Of a stretch of 64,000 bases of DNA, positions 50,607 through 60,400 are shown in pieces. Within the stretch, counting starts at the first letter, position 1, and each line of letters opens with the position of its first letter. The translations under genes were made by a program, and so were the position numbers. The stretch is from Lachnospiraceae bacterium UBA3633 (GTDB taxonomy: Bacteria > Bacillota > Clostridia > Lachnospirales > Lachnospiraceae), in the NCBI GenBank assembly GCA_002374095.1, contig DFKY01000020.1:1-64000 (forward strand), given 5' to 3'. Below the pieces are notes generated by a model. The model made no database searches, had not been told where the DNA came from, and was given only the letters and a program-made list of their open reading frames with translations.

Positions 50607-52450
50607 TGAATATAAAAATACTTGACAATCAAACAATCAATAAAATTGCAGCAGGTGAAGTGATAGAAAATGCATCAAGTGTCGTAAAAGAGCTTGTAGA
50701 AAATAGCATTGATGCAAATGCAAGAAAGATTCAGATTGAAGTAAGAAATGGTGGCATAGATTATATAAAAGTTTCTGATGATGGAGAAGGGATAGAAAAA
50801 GAAGATATACTTGATGCATTTAAAGAGCATGCCACATCAAAACTCAGTAGTATAAAAGATTTAGAAAGTATAACTTCGTTTGGATTTAGAGGAGAGGCAC
50901 TCCCAAGTATCGCTGCGATAAGTGATGTATCTGTCATCACAAAAAGCGTAAAAAGTATTGATAGTTATGGATATAGTTGTGATGTGTTAGATAATAAGAG
51001 TGGCGAGATAAAAGAGGTCGCATCCAATACAGGCACTACAATAATTGTGAGAAATCTTTTTAAAAATGTGCCGGTAAGAAAAAAGTTTTTAAAAGATTAT
51101 GCAAAAGAGAATTCGTATATAGTAGATCTCGTGATGAAGACTGCACTTGCTAATCCACATATTTCCTTTAGCGTTAAAGTAGATGGAAGAGATCGTTTTT
51201 TGACAAAGGGAGATGGTGATCAAAAGGCTATACTATATAGTATATATGGAAAAGACGTATATGATAATTTAATTGAGATAGACAAAAGCTTTGATGATAT
51301 AGTGATAAAAGGACTTATAGCAAAACCTGCCATCACGAGAAGCACAAGGCAAGATGAGATATATTTTGTAAATCATAGATACGTAAAAAATAGAACCATA
51401 TCAAATGCGGTAGAGAATGCTTTTTCTGCCTACCTAATGCAACATAAGTATCCACTTTGTGTATTGAATATTGACATTGATGGCAAAAATGTAGATGTCA
51501 ATGTCCATCCAAGAAAACTTGAAGTAAGATTTACAAGTGAAGAAAGAGTATATTATGTAGTTTTTAATGCAATTGACGAAGCACTTAAAAAGAGTATCTT
51601 AATACCGGAAGAACATATAGATTATGATGTAGAAGCTAGTATAGAAGAGGCAGATGCTGAAAAGGATAAAGAAAGTAGTGATATAAGTGCAGGACCTAAA
51701 GATTTTGATGCGCTTCCATCGCTTGGAGATATATTAGACAAAAAAGTAGAATCTTCAATACCAATTGGCAATATATATAAGAGATTTGATGAAATCGAGC
51801 TCCTTAAGAAAAGGAGCTTAAAAGCTCATGATTCTAAAACTCATGAAGAGTCTTTTATAACAAAGACGCTTACTGACAATCACAAATATATCGGGCAGGT
51901 TTTCGACACCTATATACTTGTAGAGTATGAAGAGAAACTTTATATAATAGACCAGCATGCAGCACATGAAAAAATTAATTTTGAGAAGTTAATGAGACAG
52001 TTTAATGAAGGAAAAGTGGATTCTCAAAAGATATTTCCAAGTATTGTCTTAAAGCTCACGCCTTTACAATATAGTGCAGTAGAGAATAATATAGAAGAAT
52101 TTGCAAAAGTAGGTTATGAGATAGAAAGATTTGGTGACAATGACATAAAGGTTGATGCAGTACCTTACAATATATTTAATATAGGAAGTAAAGAGCTTCT
52201 TATGGACATGATAGAGAGTTTTGCTGATGATAAAAATGCTGAAGTATATAGTAGCATTGCAGAAAAGATTGCTTCTATCTCGTGTAAGAAATCAATAAAG
52301 GCAGGACATAAACTTAGTGAATTGGAAGTGAAAGAATTATTAAGGGAACTTTTTAAGCTTGATAACCCTTACAACTGCCCTCATGGTAGACCTACAATAA
52401 TTTCACTTAGTAAGGTAGAGTTTGAGAAAAAGTTTGGTAGAGTAATATAA
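50603..52450 (+). CDS. mutL: DNA mismatch repair protein MutL
   Basis: GHKL ATPase that links MutS to strand removal. N-terminal motifs are IAAGEVIENASSVVKELVEN, DDGEGI and FRGEALPSI. The C-terminal endonuclease motif DQHAAHEKINFE follows the DQHAx2Ex4E rule, and CPHGRPT is present, so this MutL should be a nicking enzyme, as in bacteria without MutH. 615 residues. Two ATGs (50603, 50606) stand in tandem on the gpsA stop. It is separate from mutS, which lies 26 kb upstream, whereas the two are often adjacent. Confidence 0.96.
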   Translation: MMNIKILDNQTINKIAAGEVIENASSVVKELVENSIDANARKIQIEVRNGGIDYIKVSDDGEGIEKEDILDAFKEHATSKLSSIKDLESITSFGFRGEALPSIAAISDVSVITKSVKSIDSYGYSCDVLDNKSGEIKEVASNTGTTIIVRNLFKNVPVRKKFLKDYAKENSYIVDLVMKTALANPHISFSVKVDGRDRFLTKGDGDQKAILYSIYGKDVYDNLIEIDKSFDDIVIKGLIAKPAITRSTRQDEIYFVNHRYVKNRTISNAVENAFSAYLMQHKYPLCVLNIDIDGKNVDVNVHPRKLEVRFTSEERVYYVVFNAIDEALKKSILIPEEHIDYDVEASIEEADAEKDKESSDISAGPKDFDALPSLGDILDKKVESSIPIGNIYKRFDEIELLKKRSLKAHDSKTHEESFITKTLTDNHKYIGQVFDTYILVEYEEKLYIIDQHAAHEKINFEKLMRQFNEGKVDSQKIFPSIVLKLTPLQYSAVENNIEEFAKVGYEIERFGDNDIKVDAVPYNIFNIGSKELLMDMIESFADDKNAEVYSSIAEKIASISCKKSIKAGHKLSELEVKELLRELFKLDNPYNCPHGRPTIISLSKVEFEKKFGRVI

Positions 52451-52464
52451 AGACGGATGAATAG

Positions 52465-54774
52465 ATGGATTTAAGTGTATTAAACAAAGAACAAAAAGAA
52501 GCAGTTTTATATAATGATGGCCCACTTCTTGTGATTGCTGGTGCGGGTTCAGGTAAGACAAGAGTTATCACATATAAGATAGCATATCTTGTAGAGAGCG
52601 GCATAAAACCAGAGAATATACTTGCAATTACATTCACCAATAAAGCAGCAAATGAGATGAAAGAAAGGGTAAATGCTCTTGTCTCAGAAAATGCTGATAG
52701 AGTATATGTATCTACATTTCATAAGTTTTGTGGAAGAGTACTTAGGGCTTTTATAGAGTCTATAGGATACAATAGAAATTTTTCAATCTATGATGGTGAT
52801 GATCAGAAAAAAGTAGTTGCAAAAATCATAAAAGCACTTGGCTATGATGATAAAAAGATAAAGGCAAGGGCAGTGTTAAATGCTATATCATATTGCAAAA
52901 ATCATGATTTGAGCGTAGATGATTATAGAAAAGCTGCAAAAAGCGATACTACCAAAATCTATGCAAGAATTTTTGAAGAATATGAAAAAGAGATGTTTAA
53001 AAGTAATGCTATAGACTTTGATGACATGCTCTTACTTACTGTAAAAGTTCTAAAAGAAAATGAAGAAGCAAGAAAATTCTTGTCAAAAAGATATAAATAC
53101 ATATTGGTAGACGAGTACCAAGATACCAACCTTGTGCAATTTGAAATAGTGAATTTATTAACTAAAGGGTCTGACAATAAGTTAACTGTGGTTGGAGATG
53201 ATGATCAGAGCATCTATAAATTTAGAGGGGCTGACATAAAAAATATACTTGAGTTTGAACATAATTTTAAAAATGCTAAAGTTGTAAAACTTACACAAAA
53301 CTATCGTTCTACTAATAATATCCTATCAGTAGCAAATTCTATCATAAAGCATAATAATGGTAGAAAAGAAAAGAAACTTTGGTCCAATAATGGCGAAGGC
53401 CTGAAAGTTACTTTTACTGAATATGAAAGTGATAGTAAGGAAGCATATAAAATCATAAGTAATATAAAAGCAATTGGTAATTATAAAGAGACAGCAATTT
53501 TATATAGAACCAATGCTCAATCAAGAAGATTTGAAGAAATGTGCGTATCTTTTTCTGTCCCTTATACTTTGGTTGGAGGAGTGCAGTTCTATGAGAGGCG
53601 AGAGATAAAGGATGTACTTTCTTACATGTATCTTCTCATCAATCCATATGATGCAAACAGTCTTTTTAGAATAATCAATGTACCAAAGAGAGGGATTGGT
53701 GATGTGACACTTGATAAGATATTAAAGTATAGTACAGATAATAACATATCACCACTTGATGCAGTTCGTGATTATGAAAATATAGGATTATCTACAAAGG
53801 CGAAGGCAAGTGTAAAAGATTTTGTAGACCTTATGGATGCACTTGCGAGTGAAAATGAGATAGATGGTATAATTGATAGACTACTTAAAAATTCATATGA
53901 AGATTTTTTAAGAGATGAATATGGTGATGAAGATGCAAATGATAGACTTGATAATATATATGAATTAAAGAATAAGGCTTTAACGTTTAAAAATGTATAT
54001 CCAGATTTTATAGAAAATGATATAGCAAGAGATATGGCTAAAAACATATCTGCAAAAACCATTTTAGAAGATTTCTTGGCCGAGATAGCTCTTGTATCAG
54101 ATACTGATGATCTTGATACTATGACAGATAAGATAACACTTATGAGCCTACACGCATCAAAGGGACTTGAGTTTGATACGGTATATCTCACAGGAATGAA
54201 TGATGGAATATTTCCGTCATATCAGTCACTTGACTCTGGGGAAGAGGGCGATATTGAGGAAGAAAGAAGACTTTGCTATGTAGGCATAACTCGTGCAAAG
54301 AAAAATTTATATCTTTCAAGTGCAAGAAGAAGATTTAGAAATGGAAGAGAAGATATATTTGAGATAAGTAGATTTGTGTCAGAGATAGATGAAGGCTTTA
54401 TAGATAAAAAGTTGCTTACAAGAGAAAGCATTTTTGAAGATGATTTTGATAGTAGCACTTGGTCGTATAATAGATATCAAGGCAAAAAGAAAAGTTTTAA
54501 AAGTAATTATCTGACTAATGAAAAAAGTAGTAGTGTATCTGTGTCAAAAATTGATTTGAAAAAGAGCATTGATACATATAAGACAGGTGCCAATATTGAA
54601 AAAATATCAGAATTATCGTATAAAGAAGGCGATAGAGTTAGTCACGTGAAGTTTGGAGATGGAAAAGTCATCAAGATAGAGGATATAGGACGTGACTATG
54701 AAGTTACAGTAGAGTTTGATGATTATGGCGAGAAAACACTTTTTGCAGCATTTGCAAAATTAGAAAAAATATAA
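52465..54774 (+). CDS. pcrA: ATP-dependent DNA helicase PcrA/UvrD
   Basis: Superfamily 1A 3'-5' helicase for repair and replication-conflict removal. Walker A is AGAGSGKTRVITYK near residue 26. Motif II reads VDEYQDTN, motif III GDDDQSIYKFRGAD, and motif IV QNYRSTNNIL. Motif V is visible as LMSLHASKGLEFDTV. The C-terminal Tudor-like tail (GDRVSHVKFGDGKVIKIED) is the PcrA-type RNA polymerase contact. 769 residues. The ribosome site before the ATG is weak (CGGA). Confidence 0.96.
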   Translation: MDLSVLNKEQKEAVLYNDGPLLVIAGAGSGKTRVITYKIAYLVESGIKPENILAITFTNKAANEMKERVNALVSENADRVYVSTFHKFCGRVLRAFIESIGYNRNFSIYDGDDQKKVVAKIIKALGYDDKKIKARAVLNAISYCKNHDLSVDDYRKAAKSDTTKIYARIFEEYEKEMFKSNAIDFDDMLLLTVKVLKENEEARKFLSKRYKYILVDEYQDTNLVQFEIVNLLTKGSDNKLTVVGDDDQSIYKFRGADIKNILEFEHNFKNAKVVKLTQNYRSTNNILSVANSIIKHNNGRKEKKLWSNNGEGLKVTFTEYESDSKEAYKIISNIKAIGNYKETAILYRTNAQSRRFEEMCVSFSVPYTLVGGVQFYERREIKDVLSYMYLLINPYDANSLFRIINVPKRGIGDVTLDKILKYSTDNNISPLDAVRDYENIGLSTKAKASVKDFVDLMDALASENEIDGIIDRLLKNSYEDFLRDEYGDEDANDRLDNIYELKNKALTFKNVYPDFIENDIARDMAKNISAKTILEDFLAEIALVSDTDDLDTMTDKITLMSLHASKGLEFDTVYLTGMNDGIFPSYQSLDSGEEGDIEEERRLCYVGITRAKKNLYLSSARRRFRNGREDIFEISRFVSEIDEGFIDKKLLTRESIFEDDFDSSTWSYNRYQGKKKSFKSNYLTNEKSSSVSVSKIDLKKSIDTYKTGANIEKISELSYKEGDRVSHVKFGDGKVIKIEDIGRDYEVTVEFDDYGEKTLFAAFAKLEKI

Positions 54775-54814
54775 TATGTTGGAACCTTTTCGAGGTGCCC
54801 TTAAGGAGGAAGTT

Positions 54815-56215
54815 ATGTCGAAAGTAAAGATAGTGGATACAACTCTTAGAGATGCGCATCAGAGTCTTATAGCTACACGTATGCCATACAGCGAGATGGA
54901 ACCAGTACTTGATGATATGGACAATATCGGATTTCATGCTGTAGAATGCTGGGGCGGAGCTACCTTTGACGCATGCCTTAGATTTCTAAAAGAGGATCCG
55001 TGGGAAAGACTTCGCAATTTTAAAAAGCATTTCAAGAAAACAAAACTTCAGATGCTATTTCGTGGTCAAAACATACTCGGGTACAATCACTATGCTGATG
55101 ATACTGTTGAGTTCTTTGTAAAAAAATCTATCGAGAATGGTATAGATATCATAAGAGTTTTTGACTGCTTAAATGACATAAGAAATCTAAAGACTTGCAT
55201 AGACGCTACAAAAAAAGAGGGCGGACATCTTCAAGTTGCATTTTCTTATACTTTAGGTGATGCTTATACACTTGAGTACTGGGCAAAGCTTGCGAAAGAT
55301 CTTGAGAATATGGGCGCAGACTCACTTTGTATAAAAGACATGGCAGGACTTTTACTTCCTTATAAGGCGTATGAACTTGTATCTACACTTAAAAAATCCA
55401 CAAAACTTCCTATAGAACTTCATACACACTATACATCTGGTATGGCTTCAATGGCAGCCATGAAGTCAGTAGAAGCAGGATGCGACATTATAGATACTGC
55501 TCTTTCTCCATTTGCGCTTGGTACATCACAACCGGCAACTGATGTCATGGTAAAGGCATTTGAAGGGACAGAGTATGATACGGGACTTGACATCAATAAA
55601 TTAATTGAGCTTGCAAAGTACTTTAATAAATATAGAGAAGAATGCTTAAAGACAGGACTTTTAAATCCAAAAGTCCTTGGAGTTAATGTCAATACACTTA
55701 AGTATCAAGTACCTGGAGGTATGCTTTCTAATCTTATATCTCAACTTACTGAAGCAGGAAAACTTGATAAACTTGATGAAGTGCTTGAAGAGATTCCGAG
55801 AGTTCGTGAGGATTTTGGTGAGCCACCTCTTGTGACACCATCATCACAGATAGTAGGTACACAGGCAGTTATGAATGTACTTGCTGGAGAAAGATATAAG
55901 ATGGTACCAAAGGAATCAAAAAAACTTGTACGTGGTGAATTTGGTCAGACGATAAAACCAATGAATCCTGAAGTTGTAAAAAAGATTCTTGGTGATGAAC
56001 CGCAGATAAAAGGTAGACCAGCAGATAATATAAAGCCACAACTTAAAGATTTTGAGAAAGAAATGGGATTTTATAAAAAGCAAGATGAAGATATATTGTC
56101 ATATGCATTATTCCCAAGTGTAGCAAAAGAATTTTTTGAATATCGTATGACTAAGGACACAGGAGTTGATTCAACCCTTGTAGATAGAGAAGAAGGGGTA
56201 TATCCTATACAATAA
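54815..56215 (+). CDS. Pyruvate/oxaloacetate carboxyltransferase subunit
   Basis: 466 residues of the carboxyltransferase domain shared by oxaloacetate decarboxylase alpha and pyruvate carboxylase subunit B. DTTLRDAHQSLIATRM is at residues 8-23. ECWGGATFDACLRFL, LFRGQNILGYNHYADD and CIKDMAGLL (catalytic lysine) follow. ELHTHYTSGMA carries metal-binding histidines. No biotin carrier domain with an MKM site follows, so a separate carrier and partner subunits are needed; none are nearby. The ATG at 54815 follows a strong AAGGAGG. A frame starting at 54776 is rejected because it would swallow that site. Confidence 0.9.
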   Translation: MSKVKIVDTTLRDAHQSLIATRMPYSEMEPVLDDMDNIGFHAVECWGGATFDACLRFLKEDPWERLRNFKKHFKKTKLQMLFRGQNILGYNHYADDTVEFFVKKSIENGIDIIRVFDCLNDIRNLKTCIDATKKEGGHLQVAFSYTLGDAYTLEYWAKLAKDLENMGADSLCIKDMAGLLLPYKAYELVSTLKKSTKLPIELHTHYTSGMASMAAMKSVEAGCDIIDTALSPFALGTSQPATDVMVKAFEGTEYDTGLDINKLIELAKYFNKYREECLKTGLLNPKVLGVNVNTLKYQVPGGMLSNLISQLTEAGKLDKLDEVLEEIPRVREDFGEPPLVTPSSQIVGTQAVMNVLAGERYKMVPKESKKLVRGEFGQTIKPMNPEVVKKILGDEPQIKGRPADNIKPQLKDFEKEMGFYKKQDEDILSYALFPSVAKEFFEYRMTKDTGVDSTLVDREEGVYPIQ

Positions 56216-56229
56216 GGAGACTATAGATT

Positions 56230-57114
56230 ATGAAAGGTATAATTCTTGCAGGTGGTTCAGGCACAAGACTTTATCCACTCACTATGGTTACATCAAAACA
56301 GTTACTTCCTATATATGATAAACCGATGATATATTATCCACTCTCTGTGCTTATGAGAGCAGGGATGAAAGATATACTTGTGATATCTACGCCACAAGAT
56401 ACTCCAAGATTTAGAGATTTGCTTAAAGATGGTAGTCAATTTGGAATCAATCTTTCTTATAAAGTACAACCAAGTCCTGATGGACTTGCAGAAGCATTTA
56501 TATTGGGTGCTGATTTTATAGGAAATGATACAGCATCAATGATTCTAGGGGATAATATATTTTATGGGCATGGCTTTTCTGACAAGATAAAAAAAGCAGC
56601 AAGCATAAAGACGGGAGCTACTGTCTTTGGATACTATGTGGATGACCCAGAGAGATTTGGCATAGTTGAGTTTGATAAAAATGGTAAAGCTATAAGTATA
56701 GAAGAAAAGCCTGAGAAACCAAAGTCTAATTACTGTGTCACAGGACTATATTTTTATGACAATGATGTAGTGACATATGCAAAAAATTTAAAGCCATCAA
56801 AGAGAGGAGAGCTTGAGATTACCGATCTCAACCGAATCTATCTTGAAAAAGGGATGCTAGATGTTGAGCTTCTTGGAGCAGGATTTACTTGGCTTGATAC
56901 AGGGACTCATGAATCACTTGTTGAAGCTACTAATTTTGTAAAAACCATCGAAGACCATCAACATAGAAAGATTGCATGTCTTGAAGAGATAGCATATAGA
57001 AATGGGTGGATAGATGACAACAAGATGGAAGAAGCATATGAGCTATATAAGAAAAATGAATACGGAAAGTATCTTAAAGATGTGCTTGATGGTAAATACA
57101 TAAATCAAATATAA
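56230..57114 (+). CDS. rfbA: Glucose-1-phosphate thymidylyltransferase
   Basis: Makes dTDP-glucose from glucose 1-phosphate and dTTP. The nucleotide site GIILAGGSGTRLYPLT is at residues 3-18, and SKQLLPIYDKPMIYYP follows. LGDNIFYGHG and the base-contacting GLYFYDND are conserved, as is TWLDTGTHESL. 294 residues. AAGGAG is 15 bases upstream. It is first of a set of sugar-nucleotide genes that runs into rfbB and rfbD. Confidence 0.95.
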   Translation: MKGIILAGGSGTRLYPLTMVTSKQLLPIYDKPMIYYPLSVLMRAGMKDILVISTPQDTPRFRDLLKDGSQFGINLSYKVQPSPDGLAEAFILGADFIGNDTASMILGDNIFYGHGFSDKIKKAASIKTGATVFGYYVDDPERFGIVEFDKNGKAISIEEKPEKPKSNYCVTGLYFYDNDVVTYAKNLKPSKRGELEITDLNRIYLEKGMLDVELLGAGFTWLDTGTHESLVEATNFVKTIEDHQHRKIACLEEIAYRNGWIDDNKMEEAYELYKKNEYGKYLKDVLDGKYINQI

Positions 57115-57150
57115 GTTTTAAGAAAAATAATAATTGATGGAGAGATCAGT

Positions 57151-58176
57151 ATGAATATTATTGTTACAGGTGGAGCAGGTTTTATAGGTGGCAACTTTAT
57201 GCATTATATGGTGGGGACTTATCTTGATGATAGGATTATATGTATAGACTCACTTACTTATGCAGGGAATATGGAGACTCTTGAGCCTATAAAAGACAAA
57301 AAGAATTTTGTGTTTTATAAAGTTGATATAACAGATCGAAAATCTGTATATGAGATTTTTGAGAAAGAGAAACCTGACTATTGCATCAATTTTGCAGCAG
57401 AATCACATGTAGATAGATCTGTAGAAGATCCTGAAATCTTTCTTAGAACCAATGTATTGGGCACAGAAGTTTTGCTTGATGCGTGTAGAAAATATGGTAT
57501 CAAAAGATATCATCAGGTATCAACAGATGAAGTATATGGCGATCTTCCACTTGATAGACCAGATCTACAATTTGATGAAAGCTATCCAATAAAGACCTCA
57601 AGTCCGTATTCTGCATCAAAAGCTTCAGCGGATTTACTCACATTTGCTTATGCCAGGACATATAAATTACCTTGTACTATAAGTAGATGCTCTAATAACT
57701 ATGGACCATATCATTTTCCAGAGAAACTTATACCACTTATGATAACACGTGCACTAAATGATGAGAAACTTCCTGTATATGGTGATGGAAAAAATGTACG
57801 TGATTGGTTGTATGTACTTGATCACTGCCGTGCAATTGATATGATTGTGAGAAAGAGTCCTGATGGTGAAGTTTATAATATAGGTGGTCATGCAGAGATG
57901 GCCAATATAGATATAGTAAAACTTATACTTAAGAAACTTGGCAAATCTGAATCACTTATTGAATACGTGAAGGATAGACCAGGACATGATCTTCGTTATG
58001 CAATGAATCCAAGAAAGATTGAAGAGAAGCTTAGATGGAAGCCATCAGTTACTTTTGAAGAGGGCATAGACAAGACTATAAGCTGGTATCTTAATAATAA
58101 GGCTTGGTGGGAGCATATAATAAGCGGAGAGTACAAAAATTATTTTGACAAGATGTATGGGTATAGGATGAGCTAA
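57151..58176 (+). CDS. rfbB: dTDP-glucose 4,6-dehydratase
   Basis: Converts dTDP-glucose to dTDP-4-keto-6-deoxyglucose. An extended SDR enzyme, 341 residues. The NAD loop TGGAGFIGGNF is near residue 7. AESHVDRSVEDP and STDEVYGD are conserved, and the active site is YSASKASADL near residue 150. CSNNYGPYHFPEKLIPL completes the signature. GGAGAGA lies before the ATG. The three genes rfbA, rfbB and rfbD are close together, but an rfbC epimerase is missing from the cluster. Confidence 0.95.
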   Translation: MNIIVTGGAGFIGGNFMHYMVGTYLDDRIICIDSLTYAGNMETLEPIKDKKNFVFYKVDITDRKSVYEIFEKEKPDYCINFAAESHVDRSVEDPEIFLRTNVLGTEVLLDACRKYGIKRYHQVSTDEVYGDLPLDRPDLQFDESYPIKTSSPYSASKASADLLTFAYARTYKLPCTISRCSNNYGPYHFPEKLIPLMITRALNDEKLPVYGDGKNVRDWLYVLDHCRAIDMIVRKSPDGEVYNIGGHAEMANIDIVKLILKKLGKSESLIEYVKDRPGHDLRYAMNPRKIEEKLRWKPSVTFEEGIDKTISWYLNNKAWWEHIISGEYKNYFDKMYGYRMS

Positions 58177-58179
58177 TAT

Positions 58180-59043
58180 ATGATAGATAACGAAAAAAAA
58201 TATGTACTGGTGACAGGTGCAACTGGACAACTTGGATCTGACATAGTGAAAGAACTTACCAAAAGAGAGATACATACTATAGGGATAGGCAGCAGAGACC
58301 TTGATATCACAGATAGTGAAGCAGTCTTTAACTTTTTTAATTCATTTAAGTTTAGTCATGTGATACACGCAGCGGCTTATACAAAAGTTGATAAGGCTCA
58401 AGATGAAAGAGATTTAAATTACGAAATCAATGTCCGTGGTACAGAAAATATAGTGTCTGGTTGTTATAAATATAGTATACCCATGACATACTTTTCTACA
58501 GACTATGTTTTTGGAGGAGATGGGGATAGACCTTATAGGGAAGATGATGAGAAGAATCCTTTGTGTGAATATGCAAACGCAAAGTTACAAGGAGAAGAAC
58601 TTGTAAAAAAATTAAATGAATATTTTATATTTAGGATATCTTGGGTCTTTGGAAAGAATGGTACTAATTTTATAAATACTATGCTTAAACTTTCAGAGAC
58701 AAAAAAAGAACTACGAGTAGTGTCAGATCAGATAGGCTCACCTTCATATACAGTAGATATAGCAAAAGAAGTAGTAGATGTCATAAAAAGTAAAAAATAT
58801 GGTATATATCATCTGACAAATGAAGGATATGTATCTTGGGCTGATTTTGCGAGAAAGATATTTGATATGACAAAAAAAGACATAAAAGTATATGATATAA
58901 CTACAGAAGAATATAATGCAAAAGCTAAGAGACCTAAAAATTCAAGATTAAGTAAAGAAAAATTGTATAGTGAAGGATTTAGCAAGATGCCAACATGGGA
59001 TGATGCACTTAATCGTTATCTAAAAGAGATTAATGTAATATAG
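58180..59043 (+). CDS. rfbD: dTDP-4-dehydrorhamnose reductase
   Basis: Reduces dTDP-4-keto-rhamnose to dTDP-rhamnose. 287 residues, SDR fold. VTGATGQLGSDIVKEL is near residue 11. HAAAYTKVDKAQ and STDYVFGG follow, and the active-site pair is in YANAKLQGEE near residue 128. RISWVFGKNGTNFINTML and SDQIGSPSYTVD match RmlD. Its normal substrate needs the RfbC epimerase, which is not seen here, so RfbC must be encoded elsewhere or the product differs. It starts three bases after rfbB. Confidence 0.92.
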   Translation: MIDNEKKYVLVTGATGQLGSDIVKELTKREIHTIGIGSRDLDITDSEAVFNFFNSFKFSHVIHAAAYTKVDKAQDERDLNYEINVRGTENIVSGCYKYSIPMTYFSTDYVFGGDGDRPYREDDEKNPLCEYANAKLQGEELVKKLNEYFIFRISWVFGKNGTNFINTMLKLSETKKELRVVSDQIGSPSYTVDIAKEVVDVIKSKKYGIYHLTNEGYVSWADFARKIFDMTKKDIKVYDITTEEYNAKAKRPKNSRLSKEKLYSEGFSKMPTWDDALNRYLKEINVI

Positions 59044-59053
59044 TGGAGTGGAT

Positions 59054-60400
59054 ATGGGAAAGTATTTTGGAACAGATGGTTTTAGAGGAGAGGCCAATAT
59101 AGGACTTACAGCTGACCATGCATTTAAGGTTGGCAAGTTCCTTGGTTATTACTTTAAGAAAAAAAATAAAAATTGCCGTATAGTCATAGGAAAGGATACG
59201 AGACGTTCAAGTTATATGTTTGAATATGCTATTGCTGCAGGTATAACATCAACAGGCGCAGATGCATATCTTCTTCATGTGACAAGTACTCCTTCTATAA
59301 GTTATGTAGTAAGGACAGAACAATTTGATCTTGGAGTTATGATTTCTGCATCTCATAATCCGTATTATGACAATGGTATAAAACTTATCAATTCAAGTGG
59401 TGAGAAACTTGAGGAAAGTGTCACTGATCTTATTGAAGATTATCTTGACGGAAAGATAGAAGAGATTCCATTTGCGACAAAGACAGATATAGGTAGGACT
59501 GTAGATTATTTTGCTGGTAGAAATAGATATATCGGGTACCTTATCTCAATACCAATGAATAGCTTTAAAGACAAAAAGGTAGCACTTGATCTTGCGAATG
59601 GTTCTGCTTTTCAGATAGCAAAAGGAGTGTTTGATGCACTTGGCGCAGAAACTTATGTCATAAATAATTCGCCAAATGGATCAAATATTAATGACAATGC
59701 TGGTTCTACTCATATAGAAGGGCTTAAAAACTATGTGATAGAGCATGGTATGGACATAGGATTTGCGTATGATGGTGATGCAGATAGATGTATAGCTGTA
59801 GATGAAAAGGGCAATATAGTTGATGGGGATAAAATACTTTATATTTGCGGAAAAGCTTTGAAAGAAGAAGGGAAGCTGAAAAAAGATACAGTAGTGACTA
59901 CGGTTATGTCCAATCTTGGACTTTATAAAGCATTTGACAAGCTTGGCATAAAATATGAGAAAACAGATGTTGGTGACAAGAATGTACAAGCTGTTATATC
60001 AAAAAATGATTATTCACTTGGCGGTGAGCAATCAGGTCATATAATATTTGCAAAGCATGCAAATACAGGTGATGGAGTGCTTACCTCATTAAAACTTATG
60101 GATGTGATAATAAGCAAAAAGACGACATTGAGTGAGATGACGAAAGAGTTAGAGCTTTTCCCACAAGTTCTGAAAAATGTTGCTGTAAAAGATAAGGTAA
60201 AATGTATGGAAGATACTGATGTAAAGAGTGTTGCTGAAAATGTCGTAAAAGAACTTGGTGATGATGGACGACTTGTTTTTAGAGCTTCAGGAACAGAAAG
60301 CGTAGTTCGCATTATGGTTGAAGCAAAAGATAAAGCACTTTGTGATAAGCATATTAAAAAAATAGAAGATATGATTATTAAAAAAGGTCATACGATTTGA
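59054..60400 (+). CDS. glmM: Phosphoglucosamine mutase
   Basis: Interconverts glucosamine 6- and 1-phosphate on the way to UDP-GlcNAc. The opening KYFGTDGFRGEAN is the GlmM signature. The phosphoserine loop is MISASHNPYYDNGIK near residue 100. The metal loop is AYDGDADRCIAVD near residue 240. GGEQSGHIIF and the phosphate-binding RASGTESVVRIMVE complete it. 448 residues. The ATG at 59054 is chosen because GGAG (59045-59048) precedes it; a GTG at 59048 is the alternative. The stop overlaps the next start. Confidence 0.95.
   Translation: MGKYFGTDGFRGEANIGLTADHAFKVGKFLGYYFKKKNKNCRIVIGKDTRRSSYMFEYAIAAGITSTGADAYLLHVTSTPSISYVVRTEQFDLGVMISASHNPYYDNGIKLINSSGEKLEESVTDLIEDYLDGKIEEIPFATKTDIGRTVDYFAGRNRYIGYLISIPMNSFKDKKVALDLANGSAFQIAKGVFDALGAETYVINNSPNGSNINDNAGSTHIEGLKNYVIEHGMDIGFAYDGDADRCIAVDEKGNIVDGDKILYICGKALKEEGKLKKDTVVTTVMSNLGLYKAFDKLGIKYEKTDVGDKNVQAVISKNDYSLGGEQSGHIIFAKHANTGDGVLTSLKLMDVIISKKTTLSEMTKELELFPQVLKNVAVKDKVKCMEDTDVKSVAENVVKELGDDGRLVFRASGTESVVRIMVEAKDKALCDKHIKKIEDMIIKKGHTI

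Noticed and set aside
54776..54814. Upstream ATG for the carboxyltransferase gene
   Set aside because: The strong AAGGAGG at the following ATG would lie inside the gene, and the conserved protein begins at 54815.
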